A stretch of 64,000 bases of DNA from Cylicocyclus nassatus (Eukaryota; Nematoda; Chromadorea; Rhabditida; Strongylidae), in NCBI GenBank assembly GCA_958299035.1, contig CATQJL010000001.1, positions 17,715,433 through 17,779,432 on the forward strand. The letters run 5' to 3'. Below are positions 36,247 through 47,200 of this stretch, one piece after another. Positions within the stretch are counted from its first letter, which is position 1, and the number at the start of each line of letters is the position of its first letter. The position numbers and the translations under genes were made by a program. The notes below the pieces were generated by a model. The model was not told the DNA's origin. It made no database searches and worked only from the letters and a program-made list of their open reading frames with translations.

Positions 36247-37800
36247 TGAGAGCATTTTTTAAGGAAAGATTTGCTGTCCTTTATAAGGAATTTTTCATGA
36301 CATTTCCGATGAAATTCAATAAACCCATTTAGCTTACAAATGTTGTCATGGAGAACATCATATACACACACTGCTGCATCTTTTTGAGCTTTTTGAGCAA
36401 CACAATTTTTTTCAAGTTTGGTAGATATGATATCGAGAGCATTCCAAAAACCTGTCAGCGGTTTCAAGTAAATTTATCAATATGGAGTTATTTAGAAAGC
36501 AGTTGTATCCAGTAGAAAGAAGTCTTGCTTTGTATATAAATTCAAAATAAATGTTATGATTGGGAGAAGACTAAGATACAGTTGTTGATATCGTGATAAG
36601 CTAATAACAAAACAATTTGCCCACAATTGCACAAAAACTCTGAACAATCAGCAATAAGAAAACAAAATGAAACTTCCTCTATTTCCTCCTCCTTTCCTTC
36701 CCAAATAGAATAATCCCAACTTGCTCATTTGGATTTCTCAGTCTCATTCCATAAGATCCCATTAGCTTCAATTCCGCTGGATGCACTTACCCTTCCGTGC
36801 TTTCTCCAAACTCCTCCGCCCTCCCAACCCCCCCTCCCTCCCCTCCCCCCCCCCCCTATTTCCTCCTTTTCTTTGCTCTCCCAATCCGCAACATTTCCAG
36901 AAGCAATTGTGCTGATCTTTCACTTTGTGTTCGCCGTTCTGATCGGTGTCGGTGAACATATGCTCATTACATCAAACATGTGTATTAATCACCATCATCG
37001 CCTCGGATAATTTGTGAGGTAGGGGGAAAAGCCCCTCCCCCCTCCCCCCGCCTCTCGCTCTCAGAATCATAAAAATTTTCTTATATTTTCGGAAAATAAA
37101 ATCGTGCAACTAATGATTCTCACATCGCAGAAAATTCTGTTTTTTTATGAGAAATACTTTGCAAAAAATGATTTACTTGGCCAAAAAAAATTAAATTTAT
37201 AATTCTTAGGTTCATAGAATATTGAATGACTTTTCTATTAATCTTATATTGATGTTTTAACTTTTTTGTACACTACTTTTTAAAGGCATTCTTCTTTCAT
37301 GCCATACTTCTTTCGGCGGAAGTGGACAATATTATCCAAAAGTAACAAATTTCTATCCCTTCCCCCCCTAGCCCGAAAAAAAATATTTTTGCTCCTTTCG
37401 TGATCGCTAGTGATTAAGTTTGCATGTTTTCCCGACATTAAACGACTCGCAATGTTTGCATGTCGTAAGGTGATAAAAACTCGTGATAAATAATTCGTGA
37501 TAGGTAGAGAAGTAAATAAGTTCCACCCCGCGGGCGATAAGCCCCTTCACTCTTTCCCCCTCCCCTTGGCGGGTTACGTAAACTCGCATAATTACCCTTC
37601 CCGCAATAAAAGTGCTTTACAAAGCCATCACTTCCTCAAATGTTCCCGCGCAATTTGCATAGGAATTTTCACATTAAAGGGCGCATCATTACGGTAGATT
37701 CCTTGTGTCGCGTCGTATTTCTTCGGTCTATCAGCTCCAGCTGAATACGTTCGTCGGCGGCCGGTGATCCGTAACATATTGGCTACCGGTTCCTCCTCCT
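36247..37800. other. Intergenic stretch, pyrimidine tracts
   Basis: 36820-36870 is a C/T tract containing a run of about 12 C; a second lies near 37035-37055. The segment 37530-37800 is GC-richer than the rest. No gene recognised. Confidence 0.35.
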
Positions 37801-37807
37801 TAGCATA

Positions 37808-38104
37808 GTGAAAGCATTACGTAATGTCCTTGAGAAGAAACGAGGCAATACGGTCTGTCTTGTAGGAAACAACATTTTCCTCATCACAGGTGCATTTACG
37901 GCACTCCTTCTTTCTATCAGTCAGGTTCATCATTCTGTGGTATTCCATTTAGCTCTTTATAATAAAAACCAGACTAAAGTGCCGCTTCGCGGCACTTTAG
38001 TCTGGCCGTATGTGGAGCAGGATGTGCGCAAAAGTTTGGCACAGTATCTCTTCTTAGACAAAAATTGGGTGTGTGCATTAGATAATAGTGAAAGCGGGAA
38101 GTGA
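37808..38104 (+). CDS. Open frame of 98 codons containing a perfect hairpin, status uncertain
   Basis: The frame opens after a CATAG acceptor-like site (37806) and runs to TGA at 38102-38104. The last codons overlap a strong donor, GGGAA|GTGAGT, so it may be an exon. The first half reads hydrophobic (CLVGNNIFLITGAFTALLLS), the second mixed (LAQYLFLDKNWVCALD). In its middle lies a perfect 17-bp-arm hairpin (37969-38005). The next acceptor (GTTTCACAG) is only about 28 bp away, too short for a normal intron. No family recognised. Confidence 0.2.
   Translation: MKALRNVLEKKRGNTVCLVGNNIFLITGAFTALLLSISQVHHSVVFHLALYNKNQTKVPLRGTLVWPYVEQDVRKSLAQYLFLDKNWVCALDNSESGK
37969..38005. repeat. Perfect hairpin, 17-bp arms, 3-nt loop
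   Basis: The left arm CCAGACTAAAGTGCCGC (37969-37985), loop TTC and right arm GCGGCACTTTAGTCTGG (37989-38005) are exact complements. Such perfection is unusual among the decayed repeats of this region. It could be a recent small foldback insertion or a structured RNA stem. Confidence 0.85.
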
Positions 38105-39080
38105 GTGAAATTTCTGTAGGTTTCACAGCTTTCCTAGCTCCTCAAAGATTTTCATATTGAAGATCTACAGCTATTTGCAACGAAAGACGTTATCTTGCTG
38201 GGTCCAAAATAGCCATGCTGAGCACGATATTGTGCAATTAGCATGTTTTAATAGCATACTGATCTTTTGAAGATCATCTGCAAAACTTCGTGGAGAAAAT
38301 AGAAAGCTCTTCTGTCAGATTGCGCTGCAACCCTCCACTCCCTCTTCCCTCCCTCCTTTCCCCTCGCCTCCCCCCCCCCCCTGCTCTGAAGGAAAGCTTG
38401 TCAGCACAATCTTTCCCAAAAGTTTCCTTCAAAAAGTGTCTAGATTTTCGTTGTTTTTTTTTCTTCAAAATTGTGCCACAGAATTTGCCAAATTGTGTTC
38501 CTAACCATACCTTTGAGATTTTCAGATTAAATTTTTGTCAAAAATCTTGCATATCCAGCGAGAGTGATTAACGTTTCAAATCTTTTCCGTTTACTTTTTT
38601 TTCATCACATAGTTTTTCTAAAAACCGTGCAGAAACGTCCTCGGCCCTTCTGAGCTTCTATCAGGGAAAAATATGACACTCATTTCTTCGCTAAAAATGT
38701 CTGAATGTCCCTAAGTTTAGCAATATTAGAATACTTGGGCCATACTTTGTTAATTTTTGTCTACCTTTCGACTACATCCCAAAAGCTACTATTGAACTCA
38801 TTCTGTCAGGACCGCTCAAACCTGTTTATTTGCTTGGAGACGTGTGCATGTCTTTGCCTTTGCTGAAGTCAAAATGCAAATCTCCAATTAAGTTTTTCCT
38901 ACCCTCCCCCCCCCCTCGTATGTTCCCATATTTTTCGTACTTCTAGCATTAAGGACCTCCATCTTGCTTCCATCAGCTCACTATGATTTTTATACCTCAT
39001 TTAATATGATTTTTATATTTAGATAGTCCAAAACCTTGCTAGCGGGAGCTATCTGGGCTCGGACTCTCCTCGCTATTGCG
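38105..39080. other. Intergenic stretch without recognised gene
   Basis: A C/T tract with a run of about 11 C lies at 38330-38385 and a shorter C run near 38905. No exons or RNA genes seen. Confidence 0.35.
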
Positions 39081-39082
39081 AT

Positions 39083-39180
39083 ACATAACGACGGGGGGGG
39101 GGGATCTCTTGCGCTTTATTATATAGAGACTAACCGCGCTTTATTATATAGAGACTAACTTGCTTACCCGGCTCCGCTCG
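39083..39180 (-). mobile_element. Helitron-like end, family C partial copy
   Basis: On the minus strand the segment reads CCGAGCGGAGCCGGGTAAGC, then GTTAGTCTCTATATAATAAA twice. GC-hairpin plus GGGTAA ends and TCTCTATATAATAAAG starts resemble Helitron/Helentron termini described from many animals. A short copy of the ACATAACGACGG-polyG module seen at 39750 and 41760 lies beside it. The assignment is from motif memory only. Confidence 0.4.
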
Positions 39181-39282
39181 GAACTGTTAAAACACTGTAA
39201 TAAAGTTCCCATCCCTATCCCTGTAAAGCCTTCCCTGTGCCCACTTCCACACTTCATTTCCCGTTCCCTGTGTTGTTTTCGA

Positions 39283-39712
39283 ATCAGCATGCCCACTTAC
39301 CCCTTTGTGCCAACTCCCAGCCCTGTAGCTCAGACTTTGCAACTTTGCACTCAACAAAAAATCTATAAAATCGATAAAAGTAATAGGTAATATCAAAAGC
39401 TAATATTGTAATCGTAATCAGCATGCTCGATTACCCCCCTGTGCCAAATCCCAGCCCCGTAGCTCAAACTTTGCAAAAAAATCGATAAAATTGACAAAAA
39501 TAATGGACGATTTCAAAAACTAATATTGTAATCGTAATCAGCATGCTCGATTACCCCCCTGTGCAAACTCCCAACCCCGCAGTTCAAACTTTGCAAAAAT
39601 CGATAAAACGATAAAAGTAATCGATATTCCTGAAAACTATTATTGTATTCGGAATCCCCATGCTCGATTACCCCCCCCCCTGTGGAAACTCCCAGCCCCG
39701 TAGGTGTCTAAG
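39283..39712. repeat. Tandem satellite, about 120-bp unit, four copies
   Basis: Units start AATCAGCATGCTCGATTACC at 39416 and 39536, with variants at 39283 and 39653; periods are 133, 120 and 117 bp. Each contains CCTGTGCCAACTCCCAGCCC, CAAACTTTGCAAAAATCGAT and TAATATTGTAATCG. The second and third units are the most alike. No coding capacity. Confidence 0.85.
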
Positions 39713-39842
39713 ACAAAAATCACTGTCCCATGGGGGTACCCTGCACCGGCACATAACGACGGAGATGTTGACACCACGAAGGAGGGGGGGGGGATGTTAC
39801 ATGCATGAATTATCTCTAGCGCTTTATTATAGAGAGATTTAT
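39703..39842. repeat. Dispersed repeat family C, copy 1
   Basis: Shares with 41713-41866 the ordered words GTCTAAGACAAAAATCAC, GGCACATAACGAC, CCACGAAGG plus poly-G, TTACATGCATGA and ATCTCTAGCGCTTTATTATA followed by AGAGAT. The last word forms a small hairpin (ATCTCT/AGAGAT). It is probably one terminus of a Helitron-like element. Confidence 0.65.
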
Positions 39843-41712
39843 TTGTCTACATAGATTTTCCCTCCATCCCTGCTTTTACTGCTCGAATTCAGATAAAATT
39901 AACATTTGATTAGCGCTTACACATAGTATACATTTATCATAAAAAAATGCAAATTTCTAAGTGCTGTAGAAGTTGATGAAGAAGATATTCAAAGATCAGC
40001 AAGCACGAAAAAAACGTTTCGATTTTATTGATCATTTGATGTATACTTATCACAAATCAACAACTACTGTTAAAACGGAATTTTGCATACAAAGAATTCT
40101 AAGGACTGTTCGCATGAATGTCAAAACGACAAAAATTTCTCATACAATGAATGTAAATCAAGCTTAGATCCGATAATTTTTCATTTCAATTTTTCATTGT
40201 TTATAGGCGGACTAATCATTTTCTAATACAAAATGTTGCGACGCAGCATTTTCAGCAGATATCAGTCGGAAAAGTGGCATTAGAATTGCCTCGCATAGAG
40301 AAATCAAGAATGATATTCCTAACTAAGAGATAGATACCGATTGTTTTGCTACGCTATTACAATTGATCCACAATTTTTTCGTTGAAGAATTTGACGTTTA
40401 CCAACGCTACATATAATTGCACGATATTAACGATGTGGTGAAAAGAGAGACCCTTTGTGAATTTTTCTAAGATGGCGCGGCATAGAGATCACGTTGAAAT
40501 TTCAATAGATCCTTTGCTTAGATGCGCAATTAAAAATTACGCTTCAATCAGATGTAATGTACGCACAGTTGTTTTCAAATGAACCAAAAAGCAGAATATA
40601 TAGGAAGCGAAAGAGAACTTGTATGCTTGTTATTTGATGAAAAAGAGTCAATTTCATTGCACATTTTCTAAAAGAATTGCTAGTGAGTCAAAAATCAGGT
40701 TTTTTCAGACTGCAAAGAGATTTTTTGAATGATTGGATCACCTGTAGGATCACGATTCTCGGTTAGCATAAAACTCACTGAGTAGCCTGATTTACTTGAT
40801 GATGCAAACTTTAAAAATTGAGAGACTATGTCTGACAGTCCAAATAGGGGTAGAAGATTGCAGGTACTATTTCATAACATTCTTTGCAGTTCGGATTCCA
40901 GCTACGTTCAAATTTCAAGTTAAACATTTGCGACATCTTGATTTTTGTTCAAGCAGACTTTTCGAAAGACGTTGCATTGAAGAAAATGAAACATTGGCAG
41001 GCAAATAAGTTCCAGCGTGCAAAGTCATTTACTTAGGAAAACTTTGGGAAGAAGCTTTGCTGGTGTGAGTTGCCACAAATCCAAAAACTTTTCTCTCTGC
41101 AAAACTCTCTATTTGCAATGGCACAGCAATTAATTTGATCAAAAATCCAAAAAATCTAGGCTTTGTGATCTGAGCTTCGATTGATTCCGATATCAAAGCC
41201 TAGCAGTTTGTACCAAAATCAAAATGATATCTCCAAAACAACTAAATAGGTCTTGACGTAATCAGCGCCAAGAGAAAATATTGATTAATCTGAGAGAAGA
41301 TTACGGTTGCATGATATCATCACGGTAGCTTAAAAAGCACTGGATAAGAAGTAAGTATACGCTGTCTTGTATTGGAAATGCACTTGTCAATACCGTAGCG
41401 CGAAAGACGATGGATATTTTTAGAGAAAGTGCTTGAGCTTACTATATAAAAATCTCTTTTGCCATAATTCGTGCACAAATATGGAATGCGAAACAGATGC
41501 TAAACGCCAAATGTTCGTTTGGCCCTGAGTTTGTATTTTTGTACAGTAATTGAACGCACTTCCATTCAAAGACTCCCCACAGATGCAATTCTTTGCAAAT
41601 AGTTGCAATGGAACTAATCAATTGTTAAATGATAGCACCTTACACGGATGGTTTTTGATAAACATCATGTTTGGTGTCTGCACTTTACTCTTCTGGAACT
41701 CCATCAACATCG
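39843..41712. other. AT-rich stretch between two family C copies
   Basis: Frames at 39973-40167 and 40796-41008 were inspected; they lack splice context and resemble no family. If the flanking family C copies are ends of one element this could be its decayed interior, but no Rep/helicase sequence is visible. Confidence 0.35.
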
Positions 41713-41872
41713 TCTAAGACAAAAATCACAATCCTGAGTGACGACCGGGTGCATCTGCACGGCACATAACGACAAAGTTGTTGACATCCGAATCGCGACC
41801 ACGAAGGGGGGGGGGGTATCTTACATGCATGATTCATCTCTAGCGCTTTATTATAAAGAGATGTGCAGAAAT
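41713..41872. repeat. Dispersed repeat family C, copy 2
   Basis: Same orientation and word order as the copy at 39703: GTCTAAGACAAAAATCAC, CGGCACATAACGAC, CACGAAGG followed by an 11-base G run, TTACATGCATGATTCATCTC and the ATCTCT/AGAGAT hairpin around GCGCTTTATTATA. Confidence 0.65.
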
Positions 41873-42884
41873 TCATCTATTTCCTCACAACTCATATTTT
41901 CATTCTACTAATTAATTCCTAATTCTTCAATTTTCCTAATTTGCTTGTAATGCTTGGAAAAGCAAAAAAATTACTTCTATAGCGCCAATTTACGCTGCAA
42001 GTATTTCTACTTTGAACTCATCGATCTGCGATTATGACAACACGTGTACGGTAAGTATACCGTAATGACAAGAGAATGAATCAAAATGATTGCGTTATAT
42101 TGTTAGGCGCCCTTACCGTAGACTTACAGTAAGACGCTATTGTGTTTCATTCACTCTGATGGTCATCGTAAGCATTAGACCTTTGAATGATTTTTGAGAT
42201 CATTTCATTCACGTTAATTTGCGTATAGTTAATTACTTATTTTTCTCATACAAAAATTTTTCTTGAAAAGTTTCATAGCTTCAATTCAGTCATTCATTCA
42301 TTCGTACATTTTTAGTCATTCAGATTTCATCAACTCCTGCTTTCATCCATTTCTTTGTTGAATTCTGTTTTTCAAAGTTTTTCATCATTCTATTATTCAA
42401 GCTACTATGCCATCTTTATATCTTTTTGTTTTTCTTTTTTGTTTATTTCAAACATTCTTTTTTGCTTCAATTATGGTATCTGAATTTTTCCCAAAGTAGG
42501 ACTTTTTTACATTTCTATTCTATCATCCATTCATTCGTCTCCGTTCTTTCCATCAAACTTCCCTATAAATCCGACCTTTATTCTTCAACTGATTTCATCT
42601 TTTTATGTTGATTCGTACTATTCACTAGACTAATCAAATTAATGGATTAAAACTATGATCGCTTGAATATTCTGTCAACAAGCGCATTTTTTTGCGGCTA
42701 CTACTATTCCAAGTCGTAATGACAGTTACATGACAAGGTACTTGAAAAAAAAAAGTTCCCTTGAAGGACTCACTCCTGTGGGAATGAGAGGTGGAAGTAG
42801 TTGGCTAAGTTTTTTAAGAAATTGTAGCGCTAAAATTGACTCATACAGTAAGATGCTCTTCCATTTTTCAAGAATATGAGTATT
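41873..42884. other. AT-rich intergenic stretch, no gene recognised
   Basis: Contains a series of TTCATTCATT/TTTCATC words (42280-42610) and TACGGTAAG/ACCGTAATG words near 42050-42130. No exon chain. Confidence 0.35.
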
Positions 42885-43265
42885 TATGAAAAAGACCAAA
42901 CTTTATTACCCAGTGAGGATTGTGGAACGGCCAGGTAGAAAGAAGAAGAGGGTAGTCTCAAACGTTCTTTGTCTTGCTGAAGTTTAACAAGTGTATTTCT
43001 TAATTATGTGAGTATAAGACTTTCCTCCCCATGAAAACTAAGATCCTTCTTCATTTCAAGACTCCGAGTATTTATAAAAAAAGGTATTTATACTCATAAA
43101 TTCAGCAAATGTTGTTGCCCTGTGAGAATTGAACGGCCAGGCAGAAAGGAGGGTTGATGAATGGTCCCTAACGTTCTTTGTCGTTTTACTAGATTTTAAC
43201 AAGTGTTTTGCTTATTTATGTCGGTAATTAGACTTTTTTTCTTCATAAAATTCATAACAATCTGC
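42885..43265. repeat. Two-copy direct repeat, about 190-bp unit
   Basis: Unit 1 (about 42895-43060) and unit 2 (about 43090-43260) share, in order, TTGCCCTGTGAG/TACCCAGTGAG, GAACGGCCAGG-AGAAAG, AACGTTCTTTGTC, TTTAACAAGTGT and AGACTTT. A diverged tandem duplication. Confidence 0.7.
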
Positions 43266-43855
43266 AAAAAAATCCTCAGGGCGTTCAGTTTTGTTCGAGT
43301 TCTAAAAACTCAATAACGTTGAAGCATGTTTTGAGAAAAATTTTTGCGACTTCAAATCTGGTAAATTAGCAGTTAATTCAAGAAAACGTCGAGTATGAAA
43401 AAAATGAAAAAATGTTAGATAAAATCCCCCCCTTATTTTTCCACGTCTATTTTTAGCCCACTCAGAAATTGCGTCCTACAAAAAGATGATGGATAGGAAC
43501 TGAGCTCTTATTATATTTCAATAGTCATGCATATTCGGGGTTTTTTTCTTTTCGATTTTCTTCCTATTATGTATCTCACATTTATTTCCTTGATAGGACT
43601 GGCTGTATCATGTCCATTCAGTGTTTTTCATTTTATTTTTTGTTTTTGGCATACTCTGGGTATGTTATTGTAAAGCAGAATAAAAACAATAAAGACAAAG
43701 ATTTAAGAAATTTGTGAGAATTTCTAATTACCTTAACCATCAAAAACTGTGAGGTTAGGTTGTCTTCATCTGCAAGCTTTGAAAGCTTTCATTGTATTGG
43801 AAGTTTTTTCCTTCTGCGCCAGATGCTGCTTCTTAAAGGGAAAATCCCCTTACAG

Positions 43856-44031
43856 GGCACCCACTTAGCTATGAGTGGATGGATAAAAAGGATATTCTAG
43901 GACTTATCCGCTCTCATCCGGTTCTTGCACAGGAACGTTATTATCAGCACATTGCTTCAAACGCTTGCCTGTCTCCGGAATTTCATTTTGCGCCCCAAAA
44001 TGGAAATTTTCAGCATTCTCACAAATTTTGA
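43856..44031 (+). CDS. Candidate terminal exon just upstream of grdn-1
   Basis: After CCCCTTACAG a frame stays open for 57 codons to TGA at 44029-44031. It is not AT-biased and reads like protein: HPLSYEWMDKKDILGLIRSH then PVLAQERYYQHIA and CLSPEFHFAPQNG. I find no upstream exon and no known family. It could be the 3' exon of an unrecognised gene, a transposon fragment, or an alternative 5' piece of the grdn-1 locus, although its stop codon argues against the last. Confidence 0.3.
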
Positions 44032-44211
44032 GTTCCTTCCCATCTCCTTCATTTCCTCGACACGGCCACATGTGCAATTTACTATGAACTCGTACGGAAA
44101 TACGAGATCGTCTTTGTTCGTCGGTTGTCCGCGCCTCAGTTGTTTTTGTTGTTCTGCGTCGTTTTCACATGCTCTTGCTTACAGAAGGCCACTGTGCGCT
44201 ACTATGCAGAC

Positions 44212-47200
44212 ATGAATGAACGACAATTCTGGGAACATCCACTCGGCAGTTGGCTCAAGTAAGTTTTTGGAATCAAAATTATAACTAATTATTTTTGTGA
44301 CTATAGAAATCGTTCGGTGTCATTTGACCACGTCATACGACTTTTAGGGAATCTTTTCAAACTATCTGCCGAAGTCTGATCGGGTAGACGTTCAAAAAAC
44401 CAAGCTGGGTAGAAGAATTTGCAATGTATAGGTTTTAAACAAAATATCTCAAAAATGCGAATTACTATTGACTCTGGCAAAGTTCTATAAAAAATCGAAG
44501 TAAGACTGCCTCCGCCCAGATCACGCCTCCAAAACGGCTGACTCCGCCCTAGGCCACGCCCCTTTTCCAGTACTGCTATCGTGTTCCTTGCGTTCCTAAT
44601 GTGCATCCATCTCGAAAATCTATATAGGTACAAGCACAATAAATGACATTCTAGCACTCATGCCCGTAGTGTGAGCTCATAGAAGCCTCTGGAAAAATCG
44701 ATAAATGCAAATCATACTACGCGTCGTGACTCAGAGGCATCGGTGCCGCGAGATTATTGAGTGCGTATCTTTCATAATAATGGGATTTTTGCATGATAGT
44801 TGGAATTAATCCGTGAAATTCGACGTCGTCCAACAACGCCTATGAGAACATAATCAATTGCATTCCTTTTATGCGCCGCGAAAGGCATCGGTGCTGCACA
44901 ACAGCAATTTCGCACTTCAGGTCTTGTAAATTTTATAGTACTCGCAGTGCCGCTGGTTGCTTGATATTGTGCGCATGGTAAATGGCACTAAAGAAATACG
45001 GTAAGCGCGCCAAATGCAATCGATGTCCATGAGAAAAATCGATAACTGTATTCGGTTGTGCGCCTCGACTCAGAGGCATCAGCGCCGCGCAGCCGCGATT
45101 CTGCATGCTTTTTATTCTTCATTATGACTCGGAAAAGGAAACGGTCAAGCCATTTGTGAGTGAATAAAAAAATACCTCGTAAACCTTAAAACCTTAAGAA
45201 AAGATCATTTGAAGTCGCAAGTCCATGATTTTTTTCATTCCAAACTACTTCTAAGCTGGTTGGATTTCGAAATTTAGCCAGCTTGGCTTTTTTCGTTTTC
45301 TGTCCTCTTTGACTAACGAAAATTTTTTTCAGTGACGTGGCCTTCGGTAATTCACCGGTGGTTGAAGAAAAGAAATGGCGACTACCGTGTAACGCAGATC
45401 TTCCAATGGAATATGCAGAACTATGTGATGGTGTGTTACTGAGCGTGTTATTTCATCAAATGTAAGTCCTTATCTCTTTTGTCTTATTCATATACCACTT
45501 TCCCAAACTTCCGTGATGTTTGTTTTGTTTTTATTAGTCTTATCTTTATTGTCCGAACGCTTAGGCTTGCGCGTGAAGTCGCTATCAGCGTTTTTCCAGG
45601 CAGAACAGCTCATTTCGGGCCCAAAGTCATGAGTCATTGAATCTTATACCCCCCCCCCCTTTTTTTTTCTGGGTCCCCCACCCTGTGAAAATTGTCCCGG
45701 CGTAACATGGCCCCAAAAATTAGCATATTTCAAATGGACCGCCGCCGACCAACAATTTCATTTAGCCTCCACCCTCCCCGAAATTCGCCGCTGTCTGAAC
45801 ATTTCCGATCATTTGAAGTCCCTGGCGATACGCTTTTGTCTCTTCGCGGGCTAATGCTAATGAAAAAGCGGGCGGACGGGGGAAGGGGGGCTGTGGATTA
45901 GAGATTCGAATTAGTGAAATCTGCATGCGCATTGCGCATGTAGCAGGTGCATTCTATGGCGGCCGAACCTGAAACGGGAAATTTTTCTTTGATAAACCTG
46001 ACCACTCATGCAATTCCGTCAAGGATAAGCATATGGTGTTAATCATCGTCTGTGTATTTAGCTTCGGGTTTGGGGAAATTTTTGGCTTGGGAGACGGGGT
46101 GGAGAGGGAGCCGCCAAATTCGGGAAAGTTTTGAATCTTTCAATTGTATTTCCATGTTGGATTACCTCGGCTTTACTCCAATTTTCCACCTTTTCCATCT
46201 CCCTCCCACTTTTCCTTTTCTATCTTCTAATGAAACAATTCTCTTTTCTATAGCGTTTAGGAGAATTTTTAGCTTTAGAGAAGGGGGAGGGGGGAGGAGC
46301 AGAATTGGAGAGGGGATGGGATAAAATTTTAGCGCAAATTTTTGCTATTCAATATCCAACAGAATTTCGAAATTTCCCTCGGTTTCTCCTCCTCATCCTA
46401 TTTCTCCCCCTCCTATTCTTTCTTTGACGTGTCCATGTTTCATTTTTATTTTCCATTTTTCATAGTTTTTTCCCTAAAGTAATATACTGCTTAAATTTAG
46501 TTAGCAGATGTTTCACGGCAACCATTTTCCTGATTTTCTTTCCTCATCTTTTTCATCTTCGCCTTCCTCATTCACCCCATTTTTTTCATTGTTTGTACCA
46601 CTTAAGATTGAGTACCGCTACACACACTCTTAACAATGAACTTTATGAGTATTTCCTATTTACTTCCTCTTACTTTTCCACTTGAGATTTATCTGAGTGT
46701 AAGAGGGACAAAGGTGAAAGCATTTGGTTTATTTTGCGCAGAAAACCTTGAAATGCCTAAAACAAATCTATTTTTGTGGCTGAAATACTAGCCGATCACA
46801 TTTTGCGCTATATTTCGATACCAAACCACAGATCATTCGAAGGAATTTTTGGAAATTTGATTTTTGCAGCGGTTTTTTTGGACTCCGCCAAGTGCTTAAG
46901 CAATCGCTACCCTCTTTCTTGTTCTGTGACAGCTTTCTTTATTTTTCAGTACACATTTTACCCTTTCAACTGGCTGGATTCAACTGGCTCCGGCTGGAAG
47001 GCGGGGGTTCGTGACCTAATTAAGGCTAGATAGTAACCAGAGAGCACGCGCGCGGGAGAGACGCAGACTGCGTCGCGGGCGCAAGCGGCCTTAACTGAGT
47101 CCCAAAGTCTCGCCTTTCAGCCGCCAAGCCAGTTGAATCATAGGTTATATATTATTTGATTTTGTGAGGAAAATGTTGTAATTCCGGTTTCTACTAGACA

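Noticed and set aside
38101..38272. Continuation of the 37.8-38.1 kb frame through a 28-bp intron into a 46-codon open stretch
   Set aside because: The intron would be too short for nematode splicing, so the in-phase continuation is probably coincidence.
44301..44657. 118-codon minus-strand frame
   Set aside because: It sits in grdn-1 intron 1 over a GGCGTGGCCTAGG repeat-like block; chance opening.
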